Positions 1 through 11,231 of a DNA stretch of 56,509 nt are shown piece after piece. Both the position numbers and the translations under genes were made by a program. The stretch lies in IMG/VR virus record IMGVR_UViG_3300046804_003014, positions 1 to 56,509 of that record, one strand, 5' to 3'. Within the stretch, counting starts at the first letter, position 1. Every line of letters begins with the position of its first letter. The notes beneath the pieces are model-generated. The model saw only the letters and a program-made list of their open reading frames with translations. It did not search any database and was not told the DNA's origin. This DNA comes from a virus.

Positions 1-3000
1 GTTCTACACTCAACATAATCTGCTAGTTTTTTATTCTTTAATTTTAAGAATTTTGATTTATTATCAACAACATCAACATCTAAAGTTAAATCATAGTTAT
101 TAATTGTATCTACTCTCTTTTCTTCTAAAATATCAAAAATACTTATACTATCAATTGTTGATGATCCGGCAGAAACATTGGAAGTAGATAATACCTCAGT
201 ATCGGCAAAATTCTTAAGACCACTGGTATGTAACAAGCGGTTCACTGGATTAATTAAAGTTTCAAATTCAATTGGACTCTTTACCGTATATGACAATGAT
301 TGATAATAGTCATTATCTGGAAGAACTTGGTAATCTTCATCTAATTTTCCAATATTGTCTGACCAACCATAATCTTGTCTTAGTGAATAGTTGACGTTAA
401 ATCTTCCATAGTTGTCAACTATGTCATTAATTGTAGCAATAGACCCACTTACAGAACCCTTGATAGTTTCATTGAAGTGTAATTTATAAGTACCATAAAC
501 TTTAATGTAATCACTTCCACTTTCAGTTACGGAAAGATCTACGCTTACAAATTGACCATTTGAGAGTACGAGTAAGTTTTCTCCTACTTGGAAGAGAGAA
601 GACTCCTGTGTAACTCTGAATCTTGGATAATCTGAATATTTAACTATAGAAGCATATGAATTTTGCGATGTCTTAGCAATGCCTGGATTTGTACTCAATC
701 CAGACAAATTAAACTCAACTTCTGCTGGGTTTGTATTTCTATAATCAGTTACAGTAAAGAATTGATAATCATAATTTGCCGAATTAAATCCATCACCAGA
801 AGTGTTATACTTTTGAATACCTTCAACAAAAATTTTCTCACCAACATTAAACGCTGATGTACTAAATCCAGAAATAGGTGTGACTAAAACGCAAGTTACA
901 ATTCCACTTGAAGATGAATATACAGTTCTAACTGTAACTCCATTACTGTTGTTGATAGCAACAATAGACTGTTCAGTTGCACCAAGTCCTTTTGGGGATT
1001 CAATGATGTTAACATCCGTAATTGATGTTCCATTTAGAGTTGCTTGTAATATTCCTGTGGTTACTTGATCTCCAGTCTCTGGATTGACAATGATAAGATC
1101 TGGAGCGGATGTATAATTTCTACCACCATAAGAAACTTCAACATTAGTGATTGTGTCCGAATTAATTAAAGACACTACAGGAGATACAAATGCTTCTGGT
1201 CTTAGAGTCTTGTCAGATGAATATTCAAATCCAGGATCTATAATTCTAACACTATCAATTCTGTTAATATTTCTAGATTGTGGTAAAATTTTAGCGTTAA
1301 GACCTTGAGTGGAAGCAATACTTACAAAAGTTGGAAGTTTCTTATATCCAAACCCACCAAATGTAATTTGGAATTTATCAACTCCACCTCTAGCGGTGGT
1401 TGAATTTGTCGAATATTCTAATACATCAGTATTGGAGGGAGTGTATGATAAAGACTCTGGTATTTCTTTTAATGAAAGATTAAATGATGTTGTGCCAACA
1501 CCAAATACTTGATAAGTTCCATTATACTTACTATCAACATAAGTAATTTTGGAATAATTTGATACATCAGTATCAGATGTACTAATAAATCCAGATCTCT
1601 CAATGTTATAGAACAAGTTAGATGGATTATCTAAAGAATAATTTAAGGTCAGAGAAGCATTTGTAGAAACACCTATTGTTCCCACACCACTAATGATAAA
1701 TGAATCTGTACTTCCTGTAGAAACAAATTCATTCTTAAACTCTGAGTCGTAGAATAATTTAAACTTACTACCTGCCAGTGAAGGATCTGTGAGATCAAAA
1801 ACTAAATTATTATTTTTTGTTACAAATAGTTCTGGATTAATCAATGATAATTGGTGATTGGATCCACCTGTTGAACCTAAACTTACAACTGTTGGTGGAT
1901 AGTTTATCGCATCATAATAAGTTTGAGTTAACTGAATATTGTTGTCATCTATTCTATAGACGAAATATTCACCAGTACCCAAACCACTGGAGATTAAGTT
2001 TGAATCATAAAATACTTTATCACCAGTTTTTAATCTATGTGAGTTGATTGTAATTTTATTATTGGTTAAATCAACAGATGATGAAGAAAATCCTACAGGA
2101 TTAATCAGAATTTTATTTCTAGAAGAACTATACTTGACTATTACTGATGCTGACGTTCCAACACCAACAGACCCATTTGGATTTACGCTTAATCTAATTG
2201 AATCACCATTTACTAAAGAATGTGCAGTTGAAACAGAAACTCTAGTATTAATCTTTTGAAGAGTTCCAGTTACTTGAGTATCATTTGAATCAAGTAAGTA
2301 ATCAAACTCATTAGATCCATTATTTACAAAGAATAGACCATTTGTACTAGTAGTAAGTCCAACTTGAGTTACAATTCCAATATAATCTCTTGATTTATTG
2401 ATTATGTAAACTGTTTGACTATTTCCACTACTTGGTAGATTAAATTTTACCCCACCAGAAGAATTAGATACTGTTAGAGCAAGTCCAACTGATGGTTTGG
2501 TAAATGTAACCGCTTGATTTGTTCTAAATGGATGATTAGGTAAATATATGCTTTGTGATGGTATTGAAACCACCTCAAGTAACTCACCCTTAGTATAATT
2601 TACAGAAGTTCCAATTCCAACAACTGTACCAACACCAACTGTTTCTTTTGGATTGAAATAGTATCTGTCATCTACTTTAGATTCAAAATAATCAGATTTT
2701 ACTGGTAGTGTTAAGTAACTTGGAATTAAATCCACATACGTTGATGCGGTATGAGCAGATCCAGATACTCCTCTCTTAACTCTTAAGATATTTTTATCAG
2801 TAAACTTGTTAAGAACAAAGAGTCTTTCAGTTCCTATTCCAATGCTACTGCCAATAGAAATAGAACTTGGAATGTTGGATAAGTAAATATCAGTTACAAC
2901 ACCAGCAGTGGCATTAGAAGATATTTCTTTATAAACTACTGTTCTGACAGTATTGACGCCGATAATATGAGAACCTGTTAAAGATTTTATTGATGTTGAA

Positions 3001-6000
3001 AGTCCAGATATTACAACCCCATCACCACTTAGTAAAGAGTGTGATGTTGAGATATAGGCAGAAACTTGATTTGGATTATCCCAAATAAAGATTACATTAT
3101 TATATCCCTCAACAGTTGTTTGAATGCTAGTAATATCTTTGCCAGTCAAACTGCTAACATAAGCACTTAAACCGCCACCATTTGTTCCTGTATTATCAAA
3201 CTCAACAGAATCACCTATTTTATAATTACTACCAGATTCAACAATTTGGAATGATTCAACAGATCCCTTAGTTACAGAATCAACAATTGCTGTTTGATCA
3301 ACATATTCATTTGATTCAATAATAAAATCATTATCGGCATATGTATCCGATACTTTATATGGGAAAGTATTTCTGATTAGATTTGAACTGTTAAAATCAA
3401 ATGTACTCTGATCAATGATAAAATTCTCATTTATTGGATTTGATCTGTAAGTATTTCCTATGAAATAAGGATACTTAGGATCTAAAGTACCAGTTGATGT
3501 ATTTGTGCTTATTCCAGCAAAATACGCATAGACTCCATCTGGATATTCTGGTGTTTTACAATATCTACCATTATTTTCATCAAGATCACCAGAATCTGTG
3601 AATGAATAATCCTCAACAAAAAATCCTACAGCAAAAGCAGAAGGTCTATCAACTACATTAGATGAACTAGAGGAATAACCAGTTTGTAGTAGTCTTATAC
3701 CAGAATTTTCATCAGATGGATTACTATATCCATATGGCCCATAAATTGGATTACCATCATATGCCCATCCAATAATTGGTGAATGATCTAATCCACTATC
3801 ACCAAAATAATTTTTACCGATATTTGTAGAATATCCGACAAAAGAATATTCTAGTTGATCATTATATTGAACTAATTTTTCAAATCCATATCTGGCAAAA
3901 TTATTAATTGATAATCCTCTAATTTTTGGTTCAATGATTGCTCCAGATCCAGGTGCTGTTACCTTAATTGTAGTTTTGTCTGATGTGTAATTGACCCCAG
4001 AATTAAGAACGATAACTTGTGAAATATACCCATTTTGTACAATTGCTCTTAACTTTGCACCAATACCATCACCTTGTACTTCTAAATCTGGAGCAGCGTT
4101 ATATTCAGATCCCCTACTTTGAATTTCAACAGAAACAATTCTGCCATTATTGATGATTGGTTTTAATTGACCATTCTTACCATTTTTAATGGTTACAGTT
4201 GGTTTCTTTTGAAGATTTAAGATATCGGATCCATATCCAGATCCACCCTCATAAACATAAGCATCAATGATTGATCCACGTACAATTGGTGTTGCTGTTA
4301 TGACTCCAGAGGTTCCAGAATACTCAACATTAATATTAACTTGAATTGGAGGATATTCAAAATTATGATATCCAGATCCAATAGATGCTAACTTAATATA
4401 ATTTTTACGAGTATAATTGGAAGTTATAGTTCCACCAACTCCAGCATTTGCCAGTCTAAATGCGTTATCATTTAATTTAATGACGTAATATTGATTTGCT
4501 GTAGAAAGACCTGATATTGTTGTTCCTGTGCTAGAATATACAACTTTTTCACCATCACCAAATCCATGATTAGTGAAATTAATAGATGAATCTATTGTAG
4601 ATATTCCTACAGGTTTTACAATTAGTTTTCTATTTCCATATCCACTTCCTGGATTGATTACCTTAACCGATTGTAAAGTATTTTTATCATCATAAATTCT
4701 AAATTTATGAACACCGACATTACTTGCTGTTGTAAATCCTACTGTATTAATTCCAACATAATAATCTGAGAAAGTCTGATGTAATTTTATAGTTGTTGGA
4801 TTTACAACTTTTGCATAATATACTGACCCACTTTGTAGAGTTTTATTTTGATCAGTGTTCAATCCAGCAAATGTGCCAATACTTACTGGATTATTTCCAT
4901 TTTTGTTGTATACAATTGCCTGACCATTTGATAAATTATGATTATTAATAAATGTTATGGTTTCATTGGTAACATCTATTCCACCAGACTCTGTATTGAG
5001 TCTGGCATCAAAAGACAATTCTCTATATCTTTTTCCGATGATTGGTTGTAATATTGATCCACTACCATTTCCACCGGTTACAGTTATTGAAACTACATTA
5101 TTAATATCAAAATCTTGTGGATCAACATAAACTGCTGTTATGATACCACTAATAACTGGACGAACTAAACAAGTTGTTCCAGATCCTGGATTTGAAATTT
5201 GAATAGTAGGTGGATTAATTACGTCGTAATTTGATCCGTTATTTAATATTTCTACATTTTCTATTGAACCGTAATAAATTTTATCATTAGACTTATAGTT
5301 TGTAATTTCAACACCATTAATTAACATTCCAACTGTTCCAGGAACAGTTTCTATTCCGTATCCAGATTCAATATTTGGATTTAGTGCGAATTTCTTAAGT
5401 GACTTTTGTGGTCCTATCTTTTTGCCGCTGTTTTCTAATAATGTAAAAGTATGACTACCAGTTCCGGATGAAAGTGGTTCAAACTCAACATAGTCATCAA
5501 TGGGTATGAAAGATCTTGATGAATAAAGTCTAATTTGGTTTTTATTTGTTAAGACCTTCACATAATAAATTCCAGATGAAAGTCCCGTAATAGCAGTCGT
5601 CTGTGGAGAATAATAAACAGCATCACCAGTAATAAAAGGAACATCAGTATCAAAAGATAAAATTGAATACTTTAAAGTTGATGGATTATATCCTTGGATA
5701 CGTGATCCTGTTGCTTCAGTTAAAGTGGCTTTAGAAATATTTTTAGTTATTTCATACGATGGTAAAGAGTTAGAAGCAACATAAAAATATTGATCAGAAT
5801 CATTATAAACATTCTGAATATCTGATGTGATTACATTGTTTCCATAAACAATTTCTGCGCCAGAACTACTAGCTTTATTTAAATTTCTTCTGATATCATA
5901 AGAAAGACCAACTACAGGTGTAAATCCTGCTAAGTTGTCAAGTAAAATTTCTCTTGTTAGTGTATTAATATTTTTTACTGTGGCACCACTAACTACAACG

Positions 6001-6081
6001 TTTTGAGTTCCTCTTACTAAAACATCTACACTATCAGTTTCTTTTAAACTTGACTTATCAATTTCAGAGTATAGAGTGAAA
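1..6081 (-). CDS. Giant virion structural protein with YHYH motif, main C-terminal part (partial, frame-shifted)
   Basis: One frame stays open from about 6098 (just after an in-frame TAG at 6099-6101) to the left edge, some 2,025 codons. The product is rich in Gly, Ser and Thr with recurring GSGY, GNG and INPGSGYG-type beta repeats, as expected of a baseplate or tail-fibre-attachment protein. Around 3720-3790 it has a block with WAYDGNPIYGPYGY, the hallmark of YHYH-domain proteins common in cyanophage virions. The frame has no ATG until 5327, about 250 codons in, while the preceding 470-aa frame runs straight into it at 6079-6085. I therefore read it as the continuation of that gene after a -1 shift, not as a separate gene. 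The C-terminus lies outside the window. Confidence 0.85.
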
Positions 6082-7456
6082 GAGATCCAGAAATTTCTCT
6101 AATTTGATATCTTGATGATGTATTATAAATCCAAGAGTTTGAAAAAATTTGTTTTTTATTTTTATCTTCTTCTGGATTTAGAATTTTTTCACCAAGATTT
6201 TTGACAAAAATTCTTTCTCCTTCTGAAGATAATTTGATGTCTGATGTTGGGACAAATTCAGATAGAACTCCAGTAATTCTAAGTTCTACTTTTTTGGTTA
6301 AATCGCCATTTTCATACCCATAAACAGTTTCATCAGATCTTAAATCCGACGTTGAATTGATAGCAGAAGTTACACCACTACAGTTCAAAAACTGGTTGAT
6401 TGTTTTATCAGTATATGTAATATTATTGCCACTAGAAATAACACTACCTGATGTGCTAAATCCAATTGTTGAGTCAACTGTAATCACAGAAGCTCCAACA
6501 GAAACATTTCCTATAACTTTTGTTTTACCAGGAATAGTAAATGTGCCTTCAATTAAATCCTTTTCATCAAATCCAACAAATAATCCTAGTTTGTAATATG
6601 TTTTTCCTCTTCTACTGACAATTTCAACTTCAGATACAGAAGCTTGAGTATTGACATCAGTAGACTTTCTAATTGTCTGTCCAACAAGATTGTTTGGATC
6701 ACCAGAGATTCTTTCTGCAAGTACAATTTCTCTTCTAATAAATTGAGCAGAAGATGGCTTTAAAATATATTGCTCAAGATCAATTACTTTTGGAGTAACT
6801 CCATATAAAACATTAAAAAGAATTCTAAAAGATTCTTCCGTTCCTTTTGACTGATAGAATGATTTAGATTCTTTAATAAAATTACTTACGTCTAAATTAG
6901 AAACAAAATCAACATTTTCTAATCCAGGAGTTAGGGTATATTTAATTTTTTTGTAAAATTCTTTTAGGAATAAAGAACTTAAATTATAAACAATTTTTCC
7001 AGAAGTGTGAGATGCTGCGGAAGAAGTTGAAAATACAAGCTCTCCAGGAGAGTTGTCAGCATGATAGGATGTAATTCCACTAAACCCACGAACACATCCA
7101 GTAAAAGTATTAGTTGTTATTCCAGTGTAAGTAATGATTTCATCGTCAATCTTAAAAAGACCATACTGATTTGGAAATCCCTTGGTACTTGTTACATTAA
7201 CAGTTGAACTAGTAGAGGTGATACTTTCAGACAAAAAAGTCTGACCAGTAATTACTTCTGGTGTTAAGTTATCTAATTTCAGATACTGGTCTAAGTTATC
7301 TACAATATCAACTGTTCCACCAGAAAATTCTTGTGAAATATAATACTGCTTTAAAAATTCTGATGCCTTTGGACTTTCTGATAAAATATATTCTGGAAGT
7401 TGATTTTCAACAATCTGTTGTATCTGTACTCTTGTTTCAAACCCTGTTGCTATCAT
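6044..7456 (-). CDS. N-terminal part of the giant virion structural protein (ends at apparent frameshift)
   Basis: 470 codons, starting 1 base after the gp6 stop. The N-terminus (TRVQIQQIVENQLPEYILSE) followed by a YYISQEFSGGTVDI region is, from memory, the typical start of the giant cyanophage baseplate protein that follows gp6. The frame ends at TAA 6044. Its last 13 residues look random, while the -1 frame at the same place reads FTLYSEIDKSSLK and continues for 2,000 codons. Likely tail-baseplate location. I infer a broken or frame-shifted single gene; a real two-gene split is less likely because the second part lacks a start codon. Confidence 0.8.
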   Translation of the reverse strand: MIATGFETRVQIQQIVENQLPEYILSESPKASEFLKQYYISQEFSGGTVDIVDNLDQYLKLDNLTPEVITGQTFLSESITSTSSTVNVTSTKGFPNQYGLFKIDDEIITYTGITTNTFTGCVRGFSGITSYHADNSPGELVFSTSSAASHTSGKIVYNLSSLFLKEFYKKIKYTLTPGLENVDFVSNLDVSNFIKESKSFYQSKGTEESFRILFNVLYGVTPKVIDLEQYILKPSSAQFIRREIVLAERISGDPNNLVGQTIRKSTDVNTQASVSEVEIVSRRGKTYYKLGLFVGFDEKDLIEGTFTIPGKTKVIGNVSVGASVITVDSTIGFSTSGSVISSGNNITYTDKTINQFLNCSGVTSAINSTSDLRSDETVYGYENGDLTKKVELRITGVLSEFVPTSDIKLSSEGERIFVKNLGEKILNPEEDKNKKQIFSNSWIYNTSSRYQIREISGSLSLYTLKLISQV

Positions 7457-7457
7457 C

Positions 7458-9365
7458 TTATATCCTCTTTAGTTCTCCGTTTAGATAGTTTGAAGTTACC
7501 TTAAATCCAATGCCAGATATTTGCTCTCCAGAAGAAATTGTATCCTTAACCATATTTATGGTACTATCTGCAACACTAAAACTCAAATATAAATCCTTAA
7601 GTCCAATAACATCATTAGATTCTGGGTATGCTTGAACTTGAATAATATTATTTGCCATATCTGTGGCAGTTATATTAATTGTTGTTAAAAGTATTTCTCC
7701 AGTTGTGTAGTTTACTGTTCCAGCAGACTTAATGACAACAGTATTATCAATACCATTTGGATTTGGTTTAACAATTGAAATATCCCCCATACCACTACCA
7801 TCAAGATTTCCGTTCACATCTTTTTTAGGAACATCTGTCAGATATACTATATCCGCTTCTCCAGAAATTCTAAATCCAGTACTCTTGATATTAAATCCTT
7901 TTGAATTGATATGAAACTGGTTTCCAAAGCAAAGTTCATATTGGGCAAAATCATTTACGGCAGCTTTTAGATTTCTTCTAATAACGACTCTAGTAATATT
8001 AGAAGTAATCGCAGTATCAACATCATCAATAATTCTAACTAACTTACTATACTTAAATCTACCACCAAACTTATTGACATCTGTTGAAGAAGCATAAGTT
8101 GTAAGAGCATTTACCACTCTAGTCTTAAGATCGTTCACATTAGAAACTTTAGGAGAATCATAGTAAACCGCAGAGTCTATCTCCACATAAAGAACCTTAA
8201 GGTCAATAATTGACTGATTGATACCTGTTAGAGAATAGTTCTTAAGTTTGTTTAAGATCTGCTGCTTATCAAAGTCGGAAACATAATCACCATTCTTTGG
8301 TTTAATGCTAATCAAAACCGTTCCAAATTGAGGTGGATCTAATTCTTCTCCACCAACAACTGAAACTGATTCTGTATTTGGATAAATCTTTTGAATGATG
8401 GACTCATAATCTCTTCCTGTAACCGCTCTATACTGCGATGAATAAAGACGAGGAGCAAAGTATTTGATAGAATCAATACTCTCAATCTCTCCACCATTAG
8501 AAGACGATGCTGTAGTGATAACTGAAACTGTTGATGAAGGAGTTACAATCTCATCAGATGATCCTCTTAGAGAACCAGAGAATGAAAACAGAGAAGCACC
8601 ATTACCATCTTTACCATCAGTAACAATATAAGTTACAGTAATGACTGTTCCGTTTTCTAACTTTTTACCAAAGATACCATCACCAAATAGAAGTTCATAT
8701 TTTTCGTCTTTGATTTCTTGAATCAAATAAGTTTCCGATGAACTTTGAACATTTAAAATATTATCAACCAGTGTATACTCTCTTCCTAGTCCAGTATCAG
8801 AAATACCTTTGACATAAACAACGATTGTAGAGGTATCAATGTAAGGATTATCAAGAATAAATCTTTGATCTAATGATCCATCTACCACAAACTGATTGCG
8901 AAGAAATGTTCCTTGATAGATGTTAATGTCTGAAAATGATGCAACACCATTTGTTACTGTGGTGGTGATATTTTCAGGAACTGAGAATGTATAGGTTGTG
9001 TCATCAACACCACCAACGCATACTAATCCCGCCTGTAGAGTCAGTGTTGGACTTGTTGTGGTAGTTGGCACATTAAAAGATACGACTGCCTTAGAGGCGG
9101 TTCTAGAGCGTGGTACGTATCCAATATTTCTTGCTAATGAAACAACATTTTCTCTCAAGGTTGCCGAGTCTAAAAAAGACTCATTCACAACCATGTTAGA
9201 GTTAAATGCGGTGATATATGTATTATACGCTAACGTGTCAATCAGTACAGAGAAGTTTGACCCTTCAAAGTCAAAGTCTGTGAAGTTTGAATTCGCACGA
9301 AGATAGTCCTTGATTGAGGTCTTGATCTGATCAAAGTCTAAATTAGTAAACTGTGTAAAAGGCAT
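7458..9365 (-). CDS. 6: Baseplate wedge subunit gp6
   Basis: 635 aa. It is the T4 gp6-type wedge protein (baseplate J-like family) that forms the inner ring of the baseplate. The N-terminus (FTNLDFDQIKTSIKDYLRAN) and the following NFSVLIDTLAYNTYI and ENVVSLARNIGYVPRS segments are characteristic of the family in cyanophages. Length is close to T4 gp6 (about 660 aa). It sits directly after gp25 with 1 base between them and directly before the giant YHYH protein, the usual baseplate operon order. The start is ATG at 9365. Confidence 0.95.
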   Translation of the reverse strand: MPFTQFTNLDFDQIKTSIKDYLRANSNFTDFDFEGSNFSVLIDTLAYNTYITAFNSNMVVNESFLDSATLRENVVSLARNIGYVPRSRTASKAVVSFNVPTTTTSPTLTLQAGLVCVGGVDDTTYTFSVPENITTTVTNGVASFSDINIYQGTFLRNQFVVDGSLDQRFILDNPYIDTSTIVVYVKGISDTGLGREYTLVDNILNVQSSSETYLIQEIKDEKYELLFGDGIFGKKLENGTVITVTYIVTDGKDGNGASLFSFSGSLRGSSDEIVTPSSTVSVITTASSSNGGEIESIDSIKYFAPRLYSSQYRAVTGRDYESIIQKIYPNTESVSVVGGEELDPPQFGTVLISIKPKNGDYVSDFDKQQILNKLKNYSLTGINQSIIDLKVLYVEIDSAVYYDSPKVSNVNDLKTRVVNALTTYASSTDVNKFGGRFKYSKLVRIIDDVDTAITSNITRVVIRRNLKAAVNDFAQYELCFGNQFHINSKGFNIKSTGFRISGEADIVYLTDVPKKDVNGNLDGSGMGDISIVKPNPNGIDNTVVIKSAGTVNYTTGEILLTTINITATDMANNIIQVQAYPESNDVIGLKDLYLSFSVADSTINMVKDTISSGEQISGIGFKVTSNYLNGELKRI

Positions 9366-9366
9366 T

Positions 9367-9768
9367 TTATCTTGTTGCCTCTAAGATAAATGTAAATTCT
9401 TGAGTCGGGAAGTCCTGTCCAATAATATCAAAGAAGATCGTTGCTTCAAATTCGTTTGTATCTGGTCTAGGATTCACCTCAACATTTACATTATTAATTC
9501 TTGGTTCAAAGTTTTGTAGTGCCAGTTCAATTTGTCTTTGAATGATTGAGGCAGTACCAAAATCAACAAACTCAAAAAGACTACTACGTACATCAGATCC
9601 AAAATTTGGATTAAAAAACTTTTCTGTAGGAATCGTTTCTACAATATTTCTGACCGATCTTTTGATCGCATTCTCATTTTTTAATATTGGTAAATCCTTT
9701 GTGACCGGATGAGGTTCAAAGGATAAACTAATATCTTTAAATGATCTAGATATCCTTTGTATTGCCAT
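9367..9768 (-). CDS. 25: Baseplate wedge subunit gp25
   Basis: 133 aa, matching the length of T4 gp25 (132 aa). It belongs to the GPW/gp25 family, the sheath-initiation protein at the wedge. Visible features are the N-terminal RISRSFKDISLSF, a central NIVETIPTEKFFNPNFGSDV with the conserved E-R/K-F-xP-x-G signature, and the C-terminal FFDIIGQDFPTQEFTFILEA strand pair. A TATAAATA late-type box lies 20 bases upstream. It is followed by gp6 with 1 base between. Confidence 0.95.
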   Translation of the reverse strand: MAIQRISRSFKDISLSFEPHPVTKDLPILKNENAIKRSVRNIVETIPTEKFFNPNFGSDVRSSLFEFVDFGTASIIQRQIELALQNFEPRINNVNVEVNPRPDTNEFEATIFFDIIGQDFPTQEFTFILEATR

Positions 9769-9788
9769 CGGACAAAAGTTTCTTGCTT

Positions 9789-9796
9789 TATTTATA
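9789..9796 (-). promoter_or_regulatory. T4-type late promoter of gp25-gp6-giant structural gene
   Basis: Reads TATAAATA on the minus strand, identical to the T4 late promoter -10 box. It lies 20 bases before the gp25 ATG, so it probably drives the baseplate operon late in infection. Confidence 0.75.
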
Positions 9797-9798
9797 TC

Positions 9799-10041
9799 CT
9801 ATTTCCAAGGAGAACCATAGGTTGGTTCAGTACCATAACTCCAATCATCATAGTCTTCATCATTACGAATCTTTTCGTGAAGTTCAGTTTGTTTTCTTAA
9901 ATCATGTTTTGGTGCAGAATCATGCATCACTTCTTGAATGATTCTTTGTGGTGGTGTTGATTCATAATCTGTGATGAGTTTTGTGGTCCCCCACATTTCT
10001 CTCATGTAATTTTGATCTCTATCTACGGGTAAATTAGACAT
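9799..10041 (-). CDS. Small conserved hydrophilic protein
   Basis: 80 aa, acidic and polar, ending DDWSYGTEPTYGSPWK. ATG at 10041 has an AGGAG-like site (CAGGAGCTAAA) just upstream. No domain recognised. Its place between speD and the gp25 operon and its charged, unstructured look resemble small proteins found next to cyanophage baseplate genes. Function unknown. Confidence 0.75.
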   Translation of the reverse strand: MSNLPVDRDQNYMREMWGTTKLITDYESTPPQRIIQEVMHDSAPKHDLRKQTELHEKIRNDEDYDDWSYGTEPTYGSPWK

Positions 10042-10081
10042 TTTAGCTCCTGTTTTAACTGAATAAAACAGAACTTTTATA

Positions 10082-10101
10082 AAGGAGGTTGCTATCTCCT
10101 T
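10082..10101 (-). terminator. Hairpin after speD
   Basis: Minus strand AAGGAG / CTCCTT arms with an 8-base loop, followed by TATAAAAG. It sits between the speD stop and the next start. It could be a weak terminator or a processing stem; the T-run is short. Confidence 0.45.
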
Positions 10102-10109
10102 ATTACTAT

Positions 10110-10451
10110 TTAACGATCAACTTCACGCAACGAATAAGAGTATGAATTGAGGTATTTTAGAATTTCTAAGGCGATCAAACGTGGATTTCCTTCACCACAT
10201 GTGTATACATCAACTGCCAAACATCCATTTTCTGGCCAAGTATGACAGGAAACATGACTTTCAGAGAGGGCAATTACGACCGTACACCCTTGTGGAAGAA
10301 AACAGTGTGAAAATGTATTCAAAATTGTCATCTTCGCACGTTCAATGCCCTTAATCATGACGCTCTGTAGAGATTCTACGTCATTAATCAGGTCAAAATC
10401 CACATTATACACCTCTAGGAGCAGGTGTTTACCCATTGAAAACTGTTCCAA
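10110..10451 (-). CDS. speD: S-adenosylmethionine decarboxylase proenzyme
   Basis: 113 aa, the prokaryotic class 1B size. The enzyme cleaves itself to make a pyruvoyl cofactor and decarboxylates S-adenosylmethionine for spermidine synthesis. The site LSESHVSCHTWPE is present: predicted self-cleavage is between Glu64 and Ser65, with His70 and Cys85 (TCGEG) matching the catalytic residues of the Thermotoga enzyme. N-terminal GKHLLLEVYN is also typical. Known as an auxiliary metabolic gene in T4-like cyanophages. The expected catalytic residues are all there, so it is probably active. An AATAAATA late-type box lies 23 bases upstream of the ATG. Confidence 0.96.
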   Translation of the reverse strand: MEQFSMGKHLLLEVYNVDFDLINDVESLQSVMIKGIERAKMTILNTFSHCFLPQGCTVVIALSESHVSCHTWPENGCLAVDVYTCGEGNPRLIALEILKYLNSYSYSLREVDR

Positions 10452-10473
10452 CTCAATTTTTTAGCAAAAAATG

Positions 10474-10481
10474 TATTTATT
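10474..10481 (-). promoter_or_regulatory. Late-type promoter box upstream of speD
   Basis: AATAAATA on the minus strand, one mismatch to TATAAATA, 23 bases before the speD ATG and overlapping the stop of the preceding gene. Confidence 0.5.
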
Positions 10482-11076
10482 TGATCCAAAAACCTCTTCT
10501 ATGGAAGTCCGAATCTTGAACATACTCATAATTTTCAAAATTTTCTTGATTATTTTCTTCCCAATTTGGTATTGCGATTGTATTCCCATAGCGAAAGTCT
10601 GGATTTTGGCGAAAATGAACTTCAATTAACTGATTTCCAATGAATTCGCAGTTAATCCATTCATAGTTTCCATGTAATTGATCCAAAATCTTCGGAAATT
10701 TAACATCTCTATCAACTTTTTCCCATTTATCCCACTTATAAAGAGGATTTTCTGATTTTCTTGTTCCTAAGATGACTAGTTCTGCTTGTTGGTGATGAAA
10801 ATCTACGCTTAGATGTTCTCCTTCAAAGATCTCACACCAGAATTCAGAGGGATGTATGTCATCTGTTTGCTTTTCAATCCATTCTTTACGAGCAAAGCGA
10901 CTCATTCCAAACAAATTAAACGAGGGGCGGACAATATAAAAGTCGGGATTAGGTACTGTAGTTCCCGCAGGACCACAAGCATAACCTAAAACCCGACTTA
11001 AAAAGAGTTTGTTATAAACCCAGAGGTCCGATGGATGTATTTGATTCCATTCATCGTCACACTCTAGGAAATACAT
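10477..11076 (-). CDS. Conserved cyanophage protein of unknown function, about 199 aa
   Basis: The first Met codon is ATG at 11076, whose A is shared with the TGA of the preceding 51-aa gene (TGATG), so I choose it over the TTG one codon earlier. The N-terminus contains HPSDLWVYNKLFLSRVLGYACGPAG (seen at roughly residues 14-39) and then a YIVRPSFNLFGMSRFARKEW block. These resemble a family I remember in T4-like cyanophages, without assigned function. Rich in Trp and aromatic residues. No catalytic motif that I can name. Confidence 0.8.
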   Translation of the reverse strand: MYFLECDDEWNQIHPSDLWVYNKLFLSRVLGYACGPAGTTVPNPDFYIVRPSFNLFGMSRFARKEWIEKQTDDIHPSEFWCEIFEGEHLSVDFHHQQAELVILGTRKSENPLYKWDKWEKVDRDVKFPKILDQLHGNYEWINCEFIGNQLIEVHFRQNPDFRYGNTIAIPNWEENNQENFENYEYVQDSDFHRRGFWIK

Positions 11077-11231
11077 CAACCTTTACCCTGACCCCTATAC
11101 TTCTTACGAGCCCCGTTACGAGAAGAAGCGGCATACTTCGTTCCCATACCAGCTCCTTGACGAGACTTTTTGGGCGGACCAGGAATATAAGAGCTATTTT
11201 TATTCAGACCACCTTTTGCTTTTGCTGCCAT
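11076..11231 (-). CDS. Small basic Gly/Lys-rich protein, 51 aa
   Basis: Too short for most gene callers. It begins MAAKAKGGLNKNSSYIPGPP and ends with a run of Arg, Lys and Gly (KYRGQGKG). The net charge is strongly positive, which suggests nucleic-acid or virion binding. Its stop overlaps the next start by one base and its start lies inside the end of the upstream gene, so translation is probably coupled. I remember similar short SYIPGPPKKSRQG proteins in cyanophages. Confidence 0.8.
   Translation of the reverse strand: MAAKAKGGLNKNSSYIPGPPKKSRQGAGMGTKYAASSRNGARKKYRGQGKG

Noticed and set aside
1-2259. Plus-strand frames at 663-857, 880-1068, 1309-1512, 1844-2047 and 2044-2259
   Set aside because: All lie opposite the giant open frame on the minus strand, with no start signals and random composition.
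6079-6085. Programmed -1 ribosomal frameshift as main explanation of the split giant gene
   Set aside because: No XXXYYYZ heptamer in frame and no obvious downstream pseudoknot; indel or sequencing error is simpler, though not excluded.
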